This document shows positions 1 through 7,685 of a stretch of 27,072 bases of DNA, one piece after another. The first letter of the stretch is position 1, and every line of letters begins with the position of its first letter. The position numbers were made by a program, and so were the translations under genes. Below the pieces are notes generated by a model, which ran no database searches, was not told the origin of the DNA, and saw nothing but the letters and a program-made list of their open reading frames with translations. Origin of the DNA: CAZMVY01 sp964617875 (GTDB taxonomy: Bacteria; Planctomycetota; Phycisphaerae; UBA1845; PWPN01); NCBI GenBank assembly GCA_964617875.1, contig CAZUAI010000076.1, forward strand, positions 1 through 27,072. Reading direction: 5' to 3'.

Positions 1-81
1 GCCTCCCGGCCCCTCCAGAGGGCTGCCTGACGCCACCGATCGGCGGATGCACCCGAACCGCTGGTGAACCCGATCGGCGCC

Positions 82-111
82 TTGAATCGAAGCGTGCCGT
101 TGCGGTATCGT
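82..111 (+). promoter_or_regulatory. Possible sigma70-type promoter for the HgdB-like gene
   Basis: A TTGAAT hexamer (82-87) lies 18 bp before TATCGT (106-111). Transcription would start near 118, giving a leader of about 60 nt before the ATG at 180. Both hexamers are imperfect, so this is a weak call. Confidence 0.3.
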
Positions 112-179
112 GTTGTGTTCTCTGCCTGCGGGTGGTTGGGGGGGAACCGGGAACGACGGGGTTGGCCGGGGATTCCTGG

Positions 180-1493
180 ATGGCGGTCGTGCATCGGTCT
201 GGTCACAACGGCAATGGAAACGGCAACGGCCACGGCCTGGCCGGTCGGACGCTGTACGTGCCGCACATGGCCTATGCCGGCGGGCGGCTGATTGCCGCCG
301 CATTCCGCTCGATCGGCATCGACGCGACCACCACGCCTGATTCCGACCAGGAAACGCTTGTTCTCGGCGGCCTGCACAGCAGCGGCGACGAGTGCCTGCC
401 CCATCGGATCACGCTGGGCGACTTCCTGCGGATCTGCCGTCGTCCCGGCTTCGACCCGAACAAGACCGCATTCTTCATGGCCACCGCGCACGGGCCGTGC
501 CGGTTCGGCCAGTACGTGCCGTACCTCAAGAAGGAACTTGCCGCTCTCGGCTACGGCGATGTGATGATCTTCTCGCCGTCGGCCGACAACGGGTACGACG
601 GCGTCCGGGAACACGCGACGGACCTGATGCGCACCATGTGGATGGCCGTCACCTGCGGCGACCTCTCGGTGAAGTTCCTTTATAAAACCCGCCCGTACGA
701 GATCCACCCCGGCGACGCCGAACGGGCGTACCGGCAGTCGGTCCACGAACTCGCGGACGCGGTCGCACGGCAGGACCTCTCGCCCCGCCAGCGATACAGG
801 CTGTTGACCGGGCTGATCGAGCAGATGCGCGACCGGTTCCGCGCCATCCCGGCAGACTACGTGAAGGGCCGGCCGCTGATCGGGATCGTCGGGGAGATCT
901 TCTGCCGGCTGAACGACTTCGCAAACCACGACACGCTCGGCGCGATCGAGCGCCACGGCGGCGAGTGCTGGATGTCCGAGTTCTCCGAGTGGGTCTGGTA
1001 CAGCAACTGGGGCCAGGCGAACACGATTCGCAAGCAGCACGGGCGGCTCAGTCTGGAATACCTCAAGTTCCGGGTCAAGGCCGCGTTCCAACGGCACTAT
1101 TCGCACGGGCTCCGCGCCCCGGTCGCCGAGGATCTCAAGGGCTACGAGGAGGCGCACGACATCCGGCAGGTGCTCGACGCCTCGCGCCCGTACCTGCCGC
1201 CGGAAGGCTGCCTGGGCGAGATGGTTCTCAGCGCCGGCCAGTCGATCCACATGCACCGCACGGGGGCCGACGGCGTCATCGACATCAGCCCGTTCACGTG
1301 CATGAACGGCATCGTGGCCGAGTCGGTGTACCCGGCGATCAGCGACAACCACGACGGCTTCCCCATCCGCATCCTCTATTTCGACGGCTCGCACAACAAT
1401 TCCGAACGCGACGTGGAGATCTTCCTCGACCTCGCGCGGGCCTATCAGAAACGAAAGAAGCACGAGCGGGTGTATCCAGCATACTTCCGGTAG
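180..1493 (+). CDS. HgdB/COG3581-like 2-hydroxyacyl-CoA dehydratase-related iron-sulfur protein
   Basis: A 437-residue protein resembling the D-component/HgdB-like domain of 2-hydroxyacyl-CoA dehydratases and the activase-related proteins often annotated as DUF2229/COG3581. Visible hallmarks are Cys72 in GDECLPHRITLGDF and Cys107 in TAHGPCRFGQY; in this family such cysteines bind a [4Fe-4S] cluster. In many bacteria this module is the C-terminal part of a protein of about 1400 residues fused to ATP-dependent BadF/BcrA-type activase domains. Here it stands alone, with no activase in the window. The first 20 or so residues are a His/Asn/Gly-rich tail (HNGNGNGNGHG). I chose the ATG at 180 because a GGGGA lies 7 nt upstream and the residues before it look non-protein; a GTG at 132 is in frame. 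The frame stays open to the left edge, so a fusion cannot be fully excluded. The physiological substrate is unknown. Confidence 0.7.
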   Translation: MAVVHRSGHNGNGNGNGHGLAGRTLYVPHMAYAGGRLIAAAFRSIGIDATTTPDSDQETLVLGGLHSSGDECLPHRITLGDFLRICRRPGFDPNKTAFFMATAHGPCRFGQYVPYLKKELAALGYGDVMIFSPSADNGYDGVREHATDLMRTMWMAVTCGDLSVKFLYKTRPYEIHPGDAERAYRQSVHELADAVARQDLSPRQRYRLLTGLIEQMRDRFRAIPADYVKGRPLIGIVGEIFCRLNDFANHDTLGAIERHGGECWMSEFSEWVWYSNWGQANTIRKQHGRLSLEYLKFRVKAAFQRHYSHGLRAPVAEDLKGYEEAHDIRQVLDASRPYLPPEGCLGEMVLSAGQSIHMHRTGADGVIDISPFTCMNGIVAESVYPAISDNHDGFPIRILYFDGSHNNSERDVEIFLDLARAYQKRKKHERVYPAYFR

Positions 1494-1534
1494 GCAAGGT
1501 CGCGGCTCGCGCACGCGCGGGGCGCACGGTCCGC

Positions 1535-2464
1535 TCAGCGATCCATCCCGTCGATCAGCATCGCTTCCGGCGAGGCGGCCTTGTGGCGCCGCACCTTCAG
1601 CCGCGGGATCTTCACGTCGGCCGGCGACGCCGAACGGGATTCCAGCCGACGGCGGGCGAAGGCGCAGTACTCCGCATTGAGGTCGATGCCGATGTATCGC
1701 CGGCCCGTTGCCTTCGCGGCGGCGCACGTCGCGCCCGTCCCGTTGAACGGGTCGAGCACGATGTCGCCGGCAAAGCCCTCCTTCTCGACCGCCGCGAACG
1801 TGTACATCAGGATCAGGCGCTGCGGCAGGGCCACCGGGAACGGGGCCGGGTGGTTGCCCGACCGGGCGACATCCTCCGGGTAGATCGGCCAGACCTGCAT
1901 CGTCAGGTTGAGCCACATCTCCTGCGTGAGCCGGCTTGCCTCCTTGACGGCCTTCGGCAGCTTCCGCGGCCTGCCCGGCTTCACGTAGACGTTGATGAAC
2001 TCGATCGTGTTGTCCTCGTAGAGGTTCGGCGGATACGGGTAGCTGCCGAACATCTTCACGGACGTCTGCTTCTGCCAGACGAAGAGGCTGAACCGCTCGA
2101 ACCGGCACTCCCGGTCGTTCAGGATCGACGCCTCGATGTCGTTGTTGATGTTCTTGAGGTGACGGGTGTGGCCCGCGTTCATGGCCTTCTTAGGCACGGG
2201 CACGATGGGCGTGTTGATGCACAGCTTGCCGTTGGGAATCAGCACCCGCTGCGCCTGCCGCCAGACGCCGAGCAGGTCGGCAAGATACGTTTCGTACGAA
2301 CCCTGCCCGATCTGTCCGCGACGGCCGTAGTCCACGAGGTTCCAGTACGGCGGGCTCGTGACGATCAGGTGCACGGACTCCGCCGGGAGCTGCCGCATCA
2401 CCCGCTCGGCGTCGCCGCAGAGGATCCGGTTCGCGAACACGTCGATCTCACGGGACACGCTCAT
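1535..2464 (-). CDS. Solitary beta-class DNA methyltransferase (N4-cytosine or N6-adenine)
   Basis: A SAM-dependent amino-methyltransferase acting on an exocyclic amino group in DNA. Catalytic motif IV is TSPPYW at residues 36-41, and the SAM-binding motif DPFNGTGAT is at 238-246. The order IV before I defines the beta class. SPPY favours N4-cytosine, but N6-adenine enzymes with this motif exist. The region between (about 80-200) would hold the target recognition part. No restriction endonuclease lies beside it, so it is an orphan methylase or a remnant. The gene overlaps the 3' end of the endonuclease III-like gene. Start: ATG 2464 has GGAGGG only 1 nt away, whereas GTG 2458 lies 7 nt after GGAGG (2470-2466), so initiation at 2458 is better supported. 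Family assignment is firm; the target base is not. Confidence 0.88.
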   Translation of the reverse strand: MSVSREIDVFANRILCGDAERVMRQLPAESVHLIVTSPPYWNLVDYGRRGQIGQGSYETYLADLLGVWRQAQRVLIPNGKLCINTPIVPVPKKAMNAGHTRHLKNINNDIEASILNDRECRFERFSLFVWQKQTSVKMFGSYPYPPNLYEDNTIEFINVYVKPGRPRKLPKAVKEASRLTQEMWLNLTMQVWPIYPEDVARSGNHPAPFPVALPQRLILMYTFAAVEKEGFAGDIVLDPFNGTGATCAAAKATGRRYIGIDLNAEYCAFARRRLESRSASPADVKIPRLKVRRHKAASPEAMLIDGMDR

Positions 2465-3179
2465 CCCTCCGGGCAGGGCGCTTCATCGCTTCGGCGGTCG
2501 GGACGGGAACGGACCTTCCCGCCGCTGCCGGGGCCTTGCCGGCCGAAGGACAGATCCCGGCAAGGATACATTCGTCGCACCGCGGGTTCCTGGCACGGCA
2601 GACCTCGCGGCCGTGCTCGATCAGGAGCACGTGGAACGGATAGACCAGCCGCCGCGGGCAGGCCGCGCCCAGAATCTCGTGGGCCTCTACGGCCGAGGCG
2701 TTGTCGGGAATGAGCCCGAGCCGCCGCGCCAGGCGGTGGACGTGCGTATCCACCGGCAGCGCGGGCCTGCCGAGGTTGAACATCAGGACGCACGCGGCGG
2801 TCTTCGGCCCCACGCCCGGCAGCGCCAGCAGGTATTCGCGGGCCCGGCGCAGCGGCCATCGCGCGAGGAAGTCGAGCGAGAGCGTGCCGCGGTCGGCCTG
2901 GATGGATCGCAGGATCGCCTGGATGCTTCGGGTCTTCTGCCGTGCCAGGCCGCCGCGGCGAATCGCCCGCTCGACCCGTTCCGGTCTCGCCTCCATGCAC
3001 GCCCGCCACGTCGGAAAGGCCCGGCGAAGGCTTTCGTAGGCGGCGTCGGAGTTCGTGTCGCTCGTATGCTGGGAGAGGACCGTTCCGATGAGACCGTCCA
3101 ACGGCCGGCCCCAGCACCGCCAGGGACGCGGACCGTAAACCCTCTCCAGCAGACGGACGATCTGTCGGATTCGCATCAT
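2448..3179 (-). CDS. nth: Endonuclease III-like DNA glycosylase/AP lyase
   Basis: A 243-residue member of the HhH-GPD superfamily that excises damaged bases and nicks the abasic site. The helix-hairpin-helix LPGVGPKTA carries the catalytic lysine (K126), and the catalytic aspartate is D144 in PVDTHVHRL. A C-terminal [4Fe-4S] motif of the form C-X6-C-X2-C-X5-C is complete (C194, C201, C204, C210). The lysine indicates a bifunctional glycosylase/lyase, unlike MutY or the Mig thymine glycosylase. The C-terminus extends about 33 residues past the cluster, and its last codons overlap the methyltransferase start by 17 nt (11 nt if the GTG start is used), implying coupled translation. Two tandem ATGs (3179 and 3176) are possible starts, with no clear Shine-Dalgarno. 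The substrate could be oxidised pyrimidines as in Nth, or something linked to the methylase. Confidence 0.85.
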   Translation of the reverse strand: MMRIRQIVRLLERVYGPRPWRCWGRPLDGLIGTVLSQHTSDTNSDAAYESLRRAFPTWRACMEARPERVERAIRRGGLARQKTRSIQAILRSIQADRGTLSLDFLARWPLRRAREYLLALPGVGPKTAACVLMFNLGRPALPVDTHVHRLARRLGLIPDNASAVEAHEILGAACPRRLVYPFHVLLIEHGREVCRARNPRCDECILAGICPSAGKAPAAAGRSVPVPTAEAMKRPARRDERVP

Positions 3180-3182
3180 GAT

Positions 3183-3413
3183 CTACGCCCGGCGGGCGTC
3201 CGCGTCTTCGTTGCCCGCCCCCCAGGATTGGCCTTCTCGCCACCGCTCGATCCCCGCCATCTCGCTCGCGAGAACCAGGATCATCTCCGCCCGGGCCGCG
3301 CCCGTTCCCCAGGCGGCGGCGACGGCCATCGCGCGAATCGCGAGGCGGAGACGCGCCCGCCGTCTTGGGGTCCGTCTCTCAAAGGCACCGGTCTGACTTG
3401 CGCTGGTTTTCAT
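3183..3413 (-). CDS. Doubtful small ORF, 76 aa, between permease and endonuclease III-like gene
   Basis: An ORF filling the gap between the permease stop (10 nt upstream) and the nth start (3 nt downstream). Its middle shows strongly GC-biased third codon positions like real genes here, and the segment AEMILVLASEMAGIERWREGQSWG looks protein-like, with a preceding Ala-rich stretch ending in ARA. There is no Shine-Dalgarno before the ATG and the first 25 residues are Arg-rich and unconvincing; a later ATG could be the start. I recognise no family. It may be a small gene of the unit or chance open frame. Confidence 0.3.
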   Translation of the reverse strand: MKTSASQTGAFERRTPRRRARLRLAIRAMAVAAAWGTGAARAEMILVLASEMAGIERWREGQSWGAGNEDADARRA

Positions 3414-3423
3414 CGCGGAGGGC

Positions 3424-5253
3424 TCACTGCGACTGCTTGCGGACGGTCATGTCGAAGTTCTGGACGAGGTTTGTGTACATGCGGTAAACGAGCAGGCCGT
3501 AGAGGACGACGGCCGCGATCGTCCCGACGAAGACGGCGACCCGGGCACCTTCGGGCCCCACGGCGGCGGTGCTCCGCATCGTGAGCGACGGATCGATCAC
3601 GGTGGCAATCGCGATGACCATCGTAAAGGGCGCGAGGATCGGGCCGATCGTGTCGGACGCCTGCTGGCCGAGGAAGAAGCCGCACATTCCGATGCCGAAC
3701 CCGACGATGACGAGCAGGCCGACGCTCGTCACCACCGCCTGGACCGTCCGCCGGCTCTTGAGCGACGTCTGCAGACCGAGGATGCACGCGAAGGCCGAGT
3801 AGATCAGCATCATCGCGGGCAGTTCCAGGAACGCCTCCGGCTGAATCACGGGGTTCGCGCTGCCGCTCAGGCTGTCGTACAGGATGAAGATCGCGATGCT
3901 CAGCCACGGCACGATGATCAGCGGCACCGTGAAGCTGACCAGCCCGCGGAGCTTGCCCCAGACGATGTACTTGCTTGTCAGCGGCGTGGTGAGCAGCAGT
4001 TCCATCGTGTTCGCCTCGCGCTCGCGGGTCATGGCGGTGGCCGCGGTGTTCGTCGCGAGCAGCAGCATCGTGATGAACTCGATGAGCACGAGCACGGTGA
4101 GGCTCTGGCGGGCGTCGACGGCCGTGAATTTGTCCCAGCCGGTGACGTAGTAGATCCACACGAGGACCGCCGCCACCAGCCCGCCGAGGACGAAGACGTA
4201 GCGCATGACGCTCTGGCTGGCCACCGAGGCCCGCGTGACGCCCTCGCGCCAGGCCACCGGGTTCCGCCACACGGCGCGGGGCTTGCGACGCCGTTCGCCG
4301 TTGGTCCCGCTCGGCAACCGGAGTCGGGCGCGGAGCCGGTTCCACCAGGTCCGCTCGCCTTCGCGGGCCCCGCGGCGGACGCCGAACGTGCTGAGCGAAA
4401 CCAGCGTCAGCGACACCAGAAGCGTCAGGACCATGTACGCGTAGTAGGGCCTGGACAGGGCCCATCGCCAGAAGGCCGTGTACGAGCCGAGGTCCGCCGC
4501 CGTCGGCACGTTCATCGTGCTCATGGCGGCCATGAGCGCGAGGAACGGATGGAACGGCGTGAAGCGGCTCATGGCGACCTGCGTCGCCGTCGCCGGCGCC
4601 TGCGGGATCCACATCCGCTTCCACAGCAGCCCCAGGGCGAAGACCAGCATGAGGTAGATCGCGATCGCCATGTAGAACGAGAAGATCGTCCGCCGCGTGC
4701 CGACCTTCATCATGCTGATCGAAATGGCGAGCGAGCCCGTCAGGATCGCCGTGCACGCCGCGATGCCGAAGCTCAGGAAGATCTCCTGCCCCGTCACGCC
4801 GCCGTACAGCATCGTCACGCAGAACACCGGCAGCCCCGCCAGCAGCAGCACGAGCACGAAGAACAGCCGGCTCAGCAGCGAGCCGAAGACGATCTGCGCG
4901 TTGCTGAGCGGCGTGGTGAGCAGGATGTTGAACGTCTGGGCGTCCTTTTCCTGCGTGATGGCCCCGGCGGTCAGCACGGGGGCCAGGAAGCACATCAGCG
5001 CAAGCTGAACGTAGGAGACGGCCGCGAAGGTCTTGCTGGCGCTCTTCGCCAGGTCGGCCAGAGAGTTCGTCGCACCGGTGCCGGCGCCGATCTGCGAGAT
5101 GAGCAGCACGGCCAGCAGCACGCCCAGGTAGCCGCCGCGGATCCACAGGTGCCGGGCGCGCCGGCTGCCGCCCGTCACCACGCGCACGAGGATCGGGTTG
5201 CCCGGCAGCAGCCGCCACAGCCAGACACCGATCTCGGCGAGCAGGGGTTTCAC
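3424..5253 (-). CDS. ABC-2 type transporter permease with duplicated halves
   Basis: A 609-residue inner-membrane permease with about 14 hydrophobic segments spread over the protein. It consists of two similar halves. Each carries the ABC-2 signature region in matching form: ITQEKDAQTFNILLTTPLS at 99-117 and MTREREANTMELLLTTPLT at 408-426. Each signature is preceded and followed by membrane spans. The halves are joined by a basic stretch (about 292-335, RRGAREGERTWWNRLRARLR...). Such permeases pair with NatA-type ATPases for export; the substrate cannot be read from sequence. The start is a GTG at 5253 with an ideal AAGGAG Shine-Dalgarno, one nucleotide after the stop of the secreted-protein gene, so the two are translationally coupled. 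The ATPase gene lies upstream in the same unit. Confidence 0.88.
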   Translation of the reverse strand: MKPLLAEIGVWLWRLLPGNPILVRVVTGGSRRARHLWIRGGYLGVLLAVLLISQIGAGTGATNSLADLAKSASKTFAAVSYVQLALMCFLAPVLTAGAITQEKDAQTFNILLTTPLSNAQIVFGSLLSRLFFVLVLLLAGLPVFCVTMLYGGVTGQEIFLSFGIAACTAILTGSLAISISMMKVGTRRTIFSFYMAIAIYLMLVFALGLLWKRMWIPQAPATATQVAMSRFTPFHPFLALMAAMSTMNVPTAADLGSYTAFWRWALSRPYYAYMVLTLLVSLTLVSLSTFGVRRGAREGERTWWNRLRARLRLPSGTNGERRRKPRAVWRNPVAWREGVTRASVASQSVMRYVFVLGGLVAAVLVWIYYVTGWDKFTAVDARQSLTVLVLIEFITMLLLATNTAATAMTREREANTMELLLTTPLTSKYIVWGKLRGLVSFTVPLIIVPWLSIAIFILYDSLSGSANPVIQPEAFLELPAMMLIYSAFACILGLQTSLKSRRTVQAVVTSVGLLVIVGFGIGMCGFFLGQQASDTIGPILAPFTMVIAIATVIDPSLTMRSTAAVGPEGARVAVFVGTIAAVVLYGLLVYRMYTNLVQNFDMTVRKQSQ

Positions 5254-5254
5254 G

Positions 5255-6304
5255 TCACTCCTTGAAGCCGACCTTCTCGAAGCCCTCCGCTACGCGGGCG
5301 GCGGCGGCCTGGCGCTGGGACTCGGTCGGCAGCGTCTCCAGCCGGTCCTGAAGCTCCCGCGTCAGCTCGCGCACGGGCTTGAGCAGGTCCTCGTATTCGC
5401 GGTCGATCTGCCACATCCACGGGGTGTTCCACAACTGCATGCCGCGGTGCGACAGGTTCAGCTTCGTGCGGTTCAGAACGATGCGGGCCCTCCACTCGTC
5501 GTTGCAGACCTGTTTCGCCCGGTCCTCCATCTCGCGCAGCATGGACTCGGCGCTCTTCTTCTGCGTTTCGTCGAGCCTGTAGTAGGAGATCGCGGAGTCC
5601 ACCAGTTGCCGCCACCGCCGGGTGGACTCCCACTTGACGGAGCCCTCGGCCTGCCGGCGGGCGTCGGCCACCTCGCGCGTCTCGCCCGGGCGCGATTCGG
5701 CCGGCGTTTCTTCAATGCGTTCGTCGAAGGGGTTCTCCCCCGCCGTCACCTTGCCCTGGGCCCACCGCTCCATCTTCTTCTCGTAGAGATCGATGCCCAG
5801 GCTCGCCTTCATCATGTCGCCGGCAAACTGCATCTGCCTGGCGGGCGGGATGAGGGGGCGCAGGTCCTCGGCCGTCTTGTTCATGAACTCGCGGATGGAC
5901 GGCAGCATCGGCTTGCTGAGTTCGGCCCACCTCTTGCCCGATTCGGGCGTGAATCGCCCGTGGTTTTCCAGCAGGCTCTCGACGGCGAACTCGAAGAACT
6001 TCTGCCCCTGCCCCGCGTTCTTGTGGGCCATGTCCATCAGTTGCCGTGCGATGCGATCGGCGGCCTTGCCCTGTGCATCCTCGTCCAGGCCGTACTGGCG
6101 CCCCAGCGCCTCCTTCGCGATCATCCTGCTGATGACCCGCGCCATGCCGGGCGTGAACCGCAGCCCGACATCGGTCGGGCGCATGACGTCCTTTCCCGTC
6201 GCCGGCGCGTTCTCCTCCTCCGCCGCCTCCTGCGCATAGGCGCCAATGGACAAGACGCCCGCCAGAACGACCGCAAGACCCGGTTTTCGTACGATCCGAT
6301 TCAT
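5255..6304 (-). CDS. Secreted helical protein encoded within an ABC export unit
   Basis: A 349-residue protein of no family I recognise. It starts with a clear Sec signal peptide (MNRIVRKP, hydrophobic LAVVLAGVLSIGA, likely cleavage after AYA at residue 24). The mature part is charged, rich in Lys/Arg/Glu/Met and almost wholly helical in character, with many heptad-like stretches and no cysteines of note. The start is ATG 6304, preceded by AGGA with 6 nt spacing. The open frame continues upstream to 6760, but that part is antisense-like shadow of the ATPase gene. It lies between ATPase and permease and abuts the permease start, so it is probably a periplasmic or envelope partner or cargo of the transporter; this role is inferred from position only. 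Confidence 0.72.
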   Translation of the reverse strand: MNRIVRKPGLAVVLAGVLSIGAYAQEAAEEENAPATGKDVMRPTDVGLRFTPGMARVISRMIAKEALGRQYGLDEDAQGKAADRIARQLMDMAHKNAGQGQKFFEFAVESLLENHGRFTPESGKRWAELSKPMLPSIREFMNKTAEDLRPLIPPARQMQFAGDMMKASLGIDLYEKKMERWAQGKVTAGENPFDERIEETPAESRPGETREVADARRQAEGSVKWESTRRWRQLVDSAISYYRLDETQKKSAESMLREMEDRAKQVCNDEWRARIVLNRTKLNLSHRGMQLWNTPWMWQIDREYEDLLKPVRELTRELQDRLETLPTESQRQAAAARVAEGFEKVGFKE

Positions 6305-6346
6305 TTCTCGTCCTGTCGCATCACCCCCGGCTCCGCGCCTCCCGGC

Positions 6347-6426
6347 CCGTCGCTTTCCTGCCGCACAACGGGACGCGGCCTCTGGAGAGGCCGCACTCCA
6401 CATCGCTTCGTCACTCCGTCGCTTTC
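6347..6426 (-). repeat. Hairpin element bounded by 11-bp direct repeats inside the ABC unit
   Basis: The spacer between the ATPase stop and the secreted-protein gene holds a perfect 8-bp stem with a 4-nt loop (GCGGCCTC, TGGA, GAGGCCGC at 6375-6394). The direct repeat CCGTCGCTTTC occurs at 6347-6357 and again at 6416-6426, directly beside the ATPase stop codon. There is no T-run after the stem. It may be a small palindromic mobile element with duplicated target, or an mRNA processing or attenuation structure. Confidence 0.5.
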
Positions 6427-7356
6427 TTACTGCACGACCCCCTTCGTCAGCCGCATGAACGCCGTCTCGAGGTTCACCTCCTCCTCCTTCATCTCGCGGA
6501 GCTGGAAGTTGTTGTCGAGCAGGGCGCGGGCGATGAACGAGTAGTCGCGCGTGTCCCTGATGAGTTCGACCGTGATCCGGCCGTTCTCGTGCACGGCGCT
6601 CTTGACGCCCTCGACCCGGCTCAGCAGCGACGCGGCCAGCGCCGGCTGGTTCGCCACGACGACGTGCAGCCGCGTGCCCACACGGGCCTTCCGCGTGATC
6701 TCGCTGACGGGTCCCTGAAACAGCAGTTCGCCCCGCTCGAGGATCCCCACCGACGAGCACAGCTCGGCCAGCTCCGGCAGAATGTGCGAGCTGATCAGGA
6801 TCGTCTTGCCCATCCGGTGCAGCTCCTTGAGCAGCTCGCGGATCTCGATCCGCGCCCGCGGGTCGAGCCCGCTGGCCGGCTCATCGAGCAGCAGTACCTT
6901 CGGATCGTGCAGCAGCACGCGGGCGATCGACAGCCGCTGCTTCATGCCGCGCGACAGGGAATCGACGAGGGCGTCCCGCTTGTACGTCAGGTCGGTCAGC
7001 TCGAGCACGTCGCCGACAATCCGCGTCCGGCCGTCGCCCGTGATCCCGTAGGCCGAGGCGAAGAACTCGAGGTACTCCTGGACGACCATGTCCTCGTACG
7101 CCCCGAAGAAGTCCGGCACGTAGCCGATCAGGGGGCGGATCTTCCGCGACTCGTACCCGACGACGCAGCCGCAGACCCGGGCCTCGCCCCAGGTGGGCTG
7201 AAGCAGCGTCGCCAGGATGCGGATGGTCGTCGTCTTGCCGGCCCCGTTCGGGCCGATGTAGCCGAAGCACTCCCCCTCCTCGATGGCGAGGTGGAGGTTG
7301 TTCAGCGCGACGAGTTCGTCGTACCGCTTCGTCAGGTTGATCGTTTCGATGATCAC
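6427..7356 (-). CDS. ABC transporter ATP-binding protein (NatA/CcmA-like)
   Basis: A 309-residue ATPase subunit. Walker A is GPNGAGKT (35-42), the signature is LSRGMKQ (134-140) with Arg in place of the first Gly of LSGGQ, Walker B is VLLLDEP (154-160) followed by ASGLD, and the H-loop is SSHIL. The signature variant is common in exporters of the NatA group. The C-terminal 90 or so residues (VGTRLHVVVANQPALAASLL onward) form the extra domain seen in such ATPases. It should couple ATP hydrolysis to the permease encoded downstream. The start is GTG 7356; AGGG lies about 10 nt upstream. It is the first gene of the three-gene unit. Confidence 0.9.
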   Translation of the reverse strand: MIIETINLTKRYDELVALNNLHLAIEEGECFGYIGPNGAGKTTTIRILATLLQPTWGEARVCGCVVGYESRKIRPLIGYVPDFFGAYEDMVVQEYLEFFASAYGITGDGRTRIVGDVLELTDLTYKRDALVDSLSRGMKQRLSIARVLLHDPKVLLLDEPASGLDPRARIEIRELLKELHRMGKTILISSHILPELAELCSSVGILERGELLFQGPVSEITRKARVGTRLHVVVANQPALAASLLSRVEGVKSAVHENGRITVELIRDTRDYSFIARALLDNNFQLREMKEEEVNLETAFMRLTKGVVQ

Positions 7357-7507
7357 ACTACCGATTCCCTGTACGAGTACGCCTGAACCCCCGGTAAAGT
7401 TTCATCTTACCGAAGGGCAGCGTCATTGCCAGCCCCGCGGGGTGCGCGGTCCGCGGCCCTCGGGGCGCCCGCCCGGTGCCTTGGCCACTTCGTTAGACGG
7501 TTGATTT

Positions 7508-7539
7508 GTTGTTCCGTTAGTCCGTTGTTCCGTTCGTCC
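7508..7539. repeat. Two-copy 16-bp tandem repeat
   Basis: GTTGTTCCGTTAGTCC (7508-7523) is followed at once by GTTGTTCCGTTCGTCC (7524-7539), one mismatch in 16. Degenerate related sequence (CGTTAGACGGTTGATTT) precedes it. It is intergenic, T-rich compared with its surroundings and non-coding. Confidence 0.7.
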
Positions 7540-7671
7540 GAATCTTCCGGGCACCCGGCGGGATCGCCCATTACCCATCCGGCATTGCCCCCTGTTCGGT
7601 CGCCCTCGCCCCGTTCCCCTTCCCGGGCAGGAGAGGGAATTGCGGCGGGTGGAGGACGCCCGGGATTGCCA

Positions 7672-7677
7672 TACAAT
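7672..7677 (+). promoter_or_regulatory. -10-like element of metH, leaderless arrangement
   Basis: TACAAT ends 8 nt before the metH ATG (7686). If it is a true -10 element, transcription begins at or next to the start codon. No good -35 hexamer is visible 16-19 bp upstream, so the call rests on the -10 match and the same spacing at other genes here. Confidence 0.35.
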
Positions 7678-7685
7678 AGGCGACG

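Larger units (their letters stand above)
7357..7685. other. 329-bp divergent intergenic region between ABC unit and metH
   Basis: The only gene-free stretch over 300 bp. It contains an inverted repeat CGGTAA/TTACCG with a 9-nt loop (7393-7413) 37 bp before the ATPase GTG, which could be an operator; a 16-bp tandem repeat (7508-7539); a C-rich tract (about 7578-7625); and a -10-like TACAAT close to metH. I see no cobalamin or SAM riboswitch. Confidence 0.5.

Noticed and set aside
1..131. Hairpin CCCT-CCAG-AGGG (11-22) as a terminator, or coding sequence at the left edge
   Set aside because: The stem is only 4 bp with no T-run; frames 1 and 2 stop within 70 nt and frame 3 lacks protein-like sequence.
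3410..5218. A 602-codon open frame on the minus strand
   Set aside because: It is the shifted frame of the permease; composition is Arg/Pro/His-rich nonsense, while the overlapping frame has clear ABC-2 motifs and membrane segments.
6305..6760. Upstream extension of the secreted protein
   Set aside because: It overlaps the ATPase coding sequence in another frame; the signal peptide and AGGA site at 6304 mark the true start.
7414..7685. Cobalamin or SAM riboswitch before metH
   Set aside because: I looked for a B12-box or SAM-box-like conserved core and saw none; the region is repeats and a C-rich tract.
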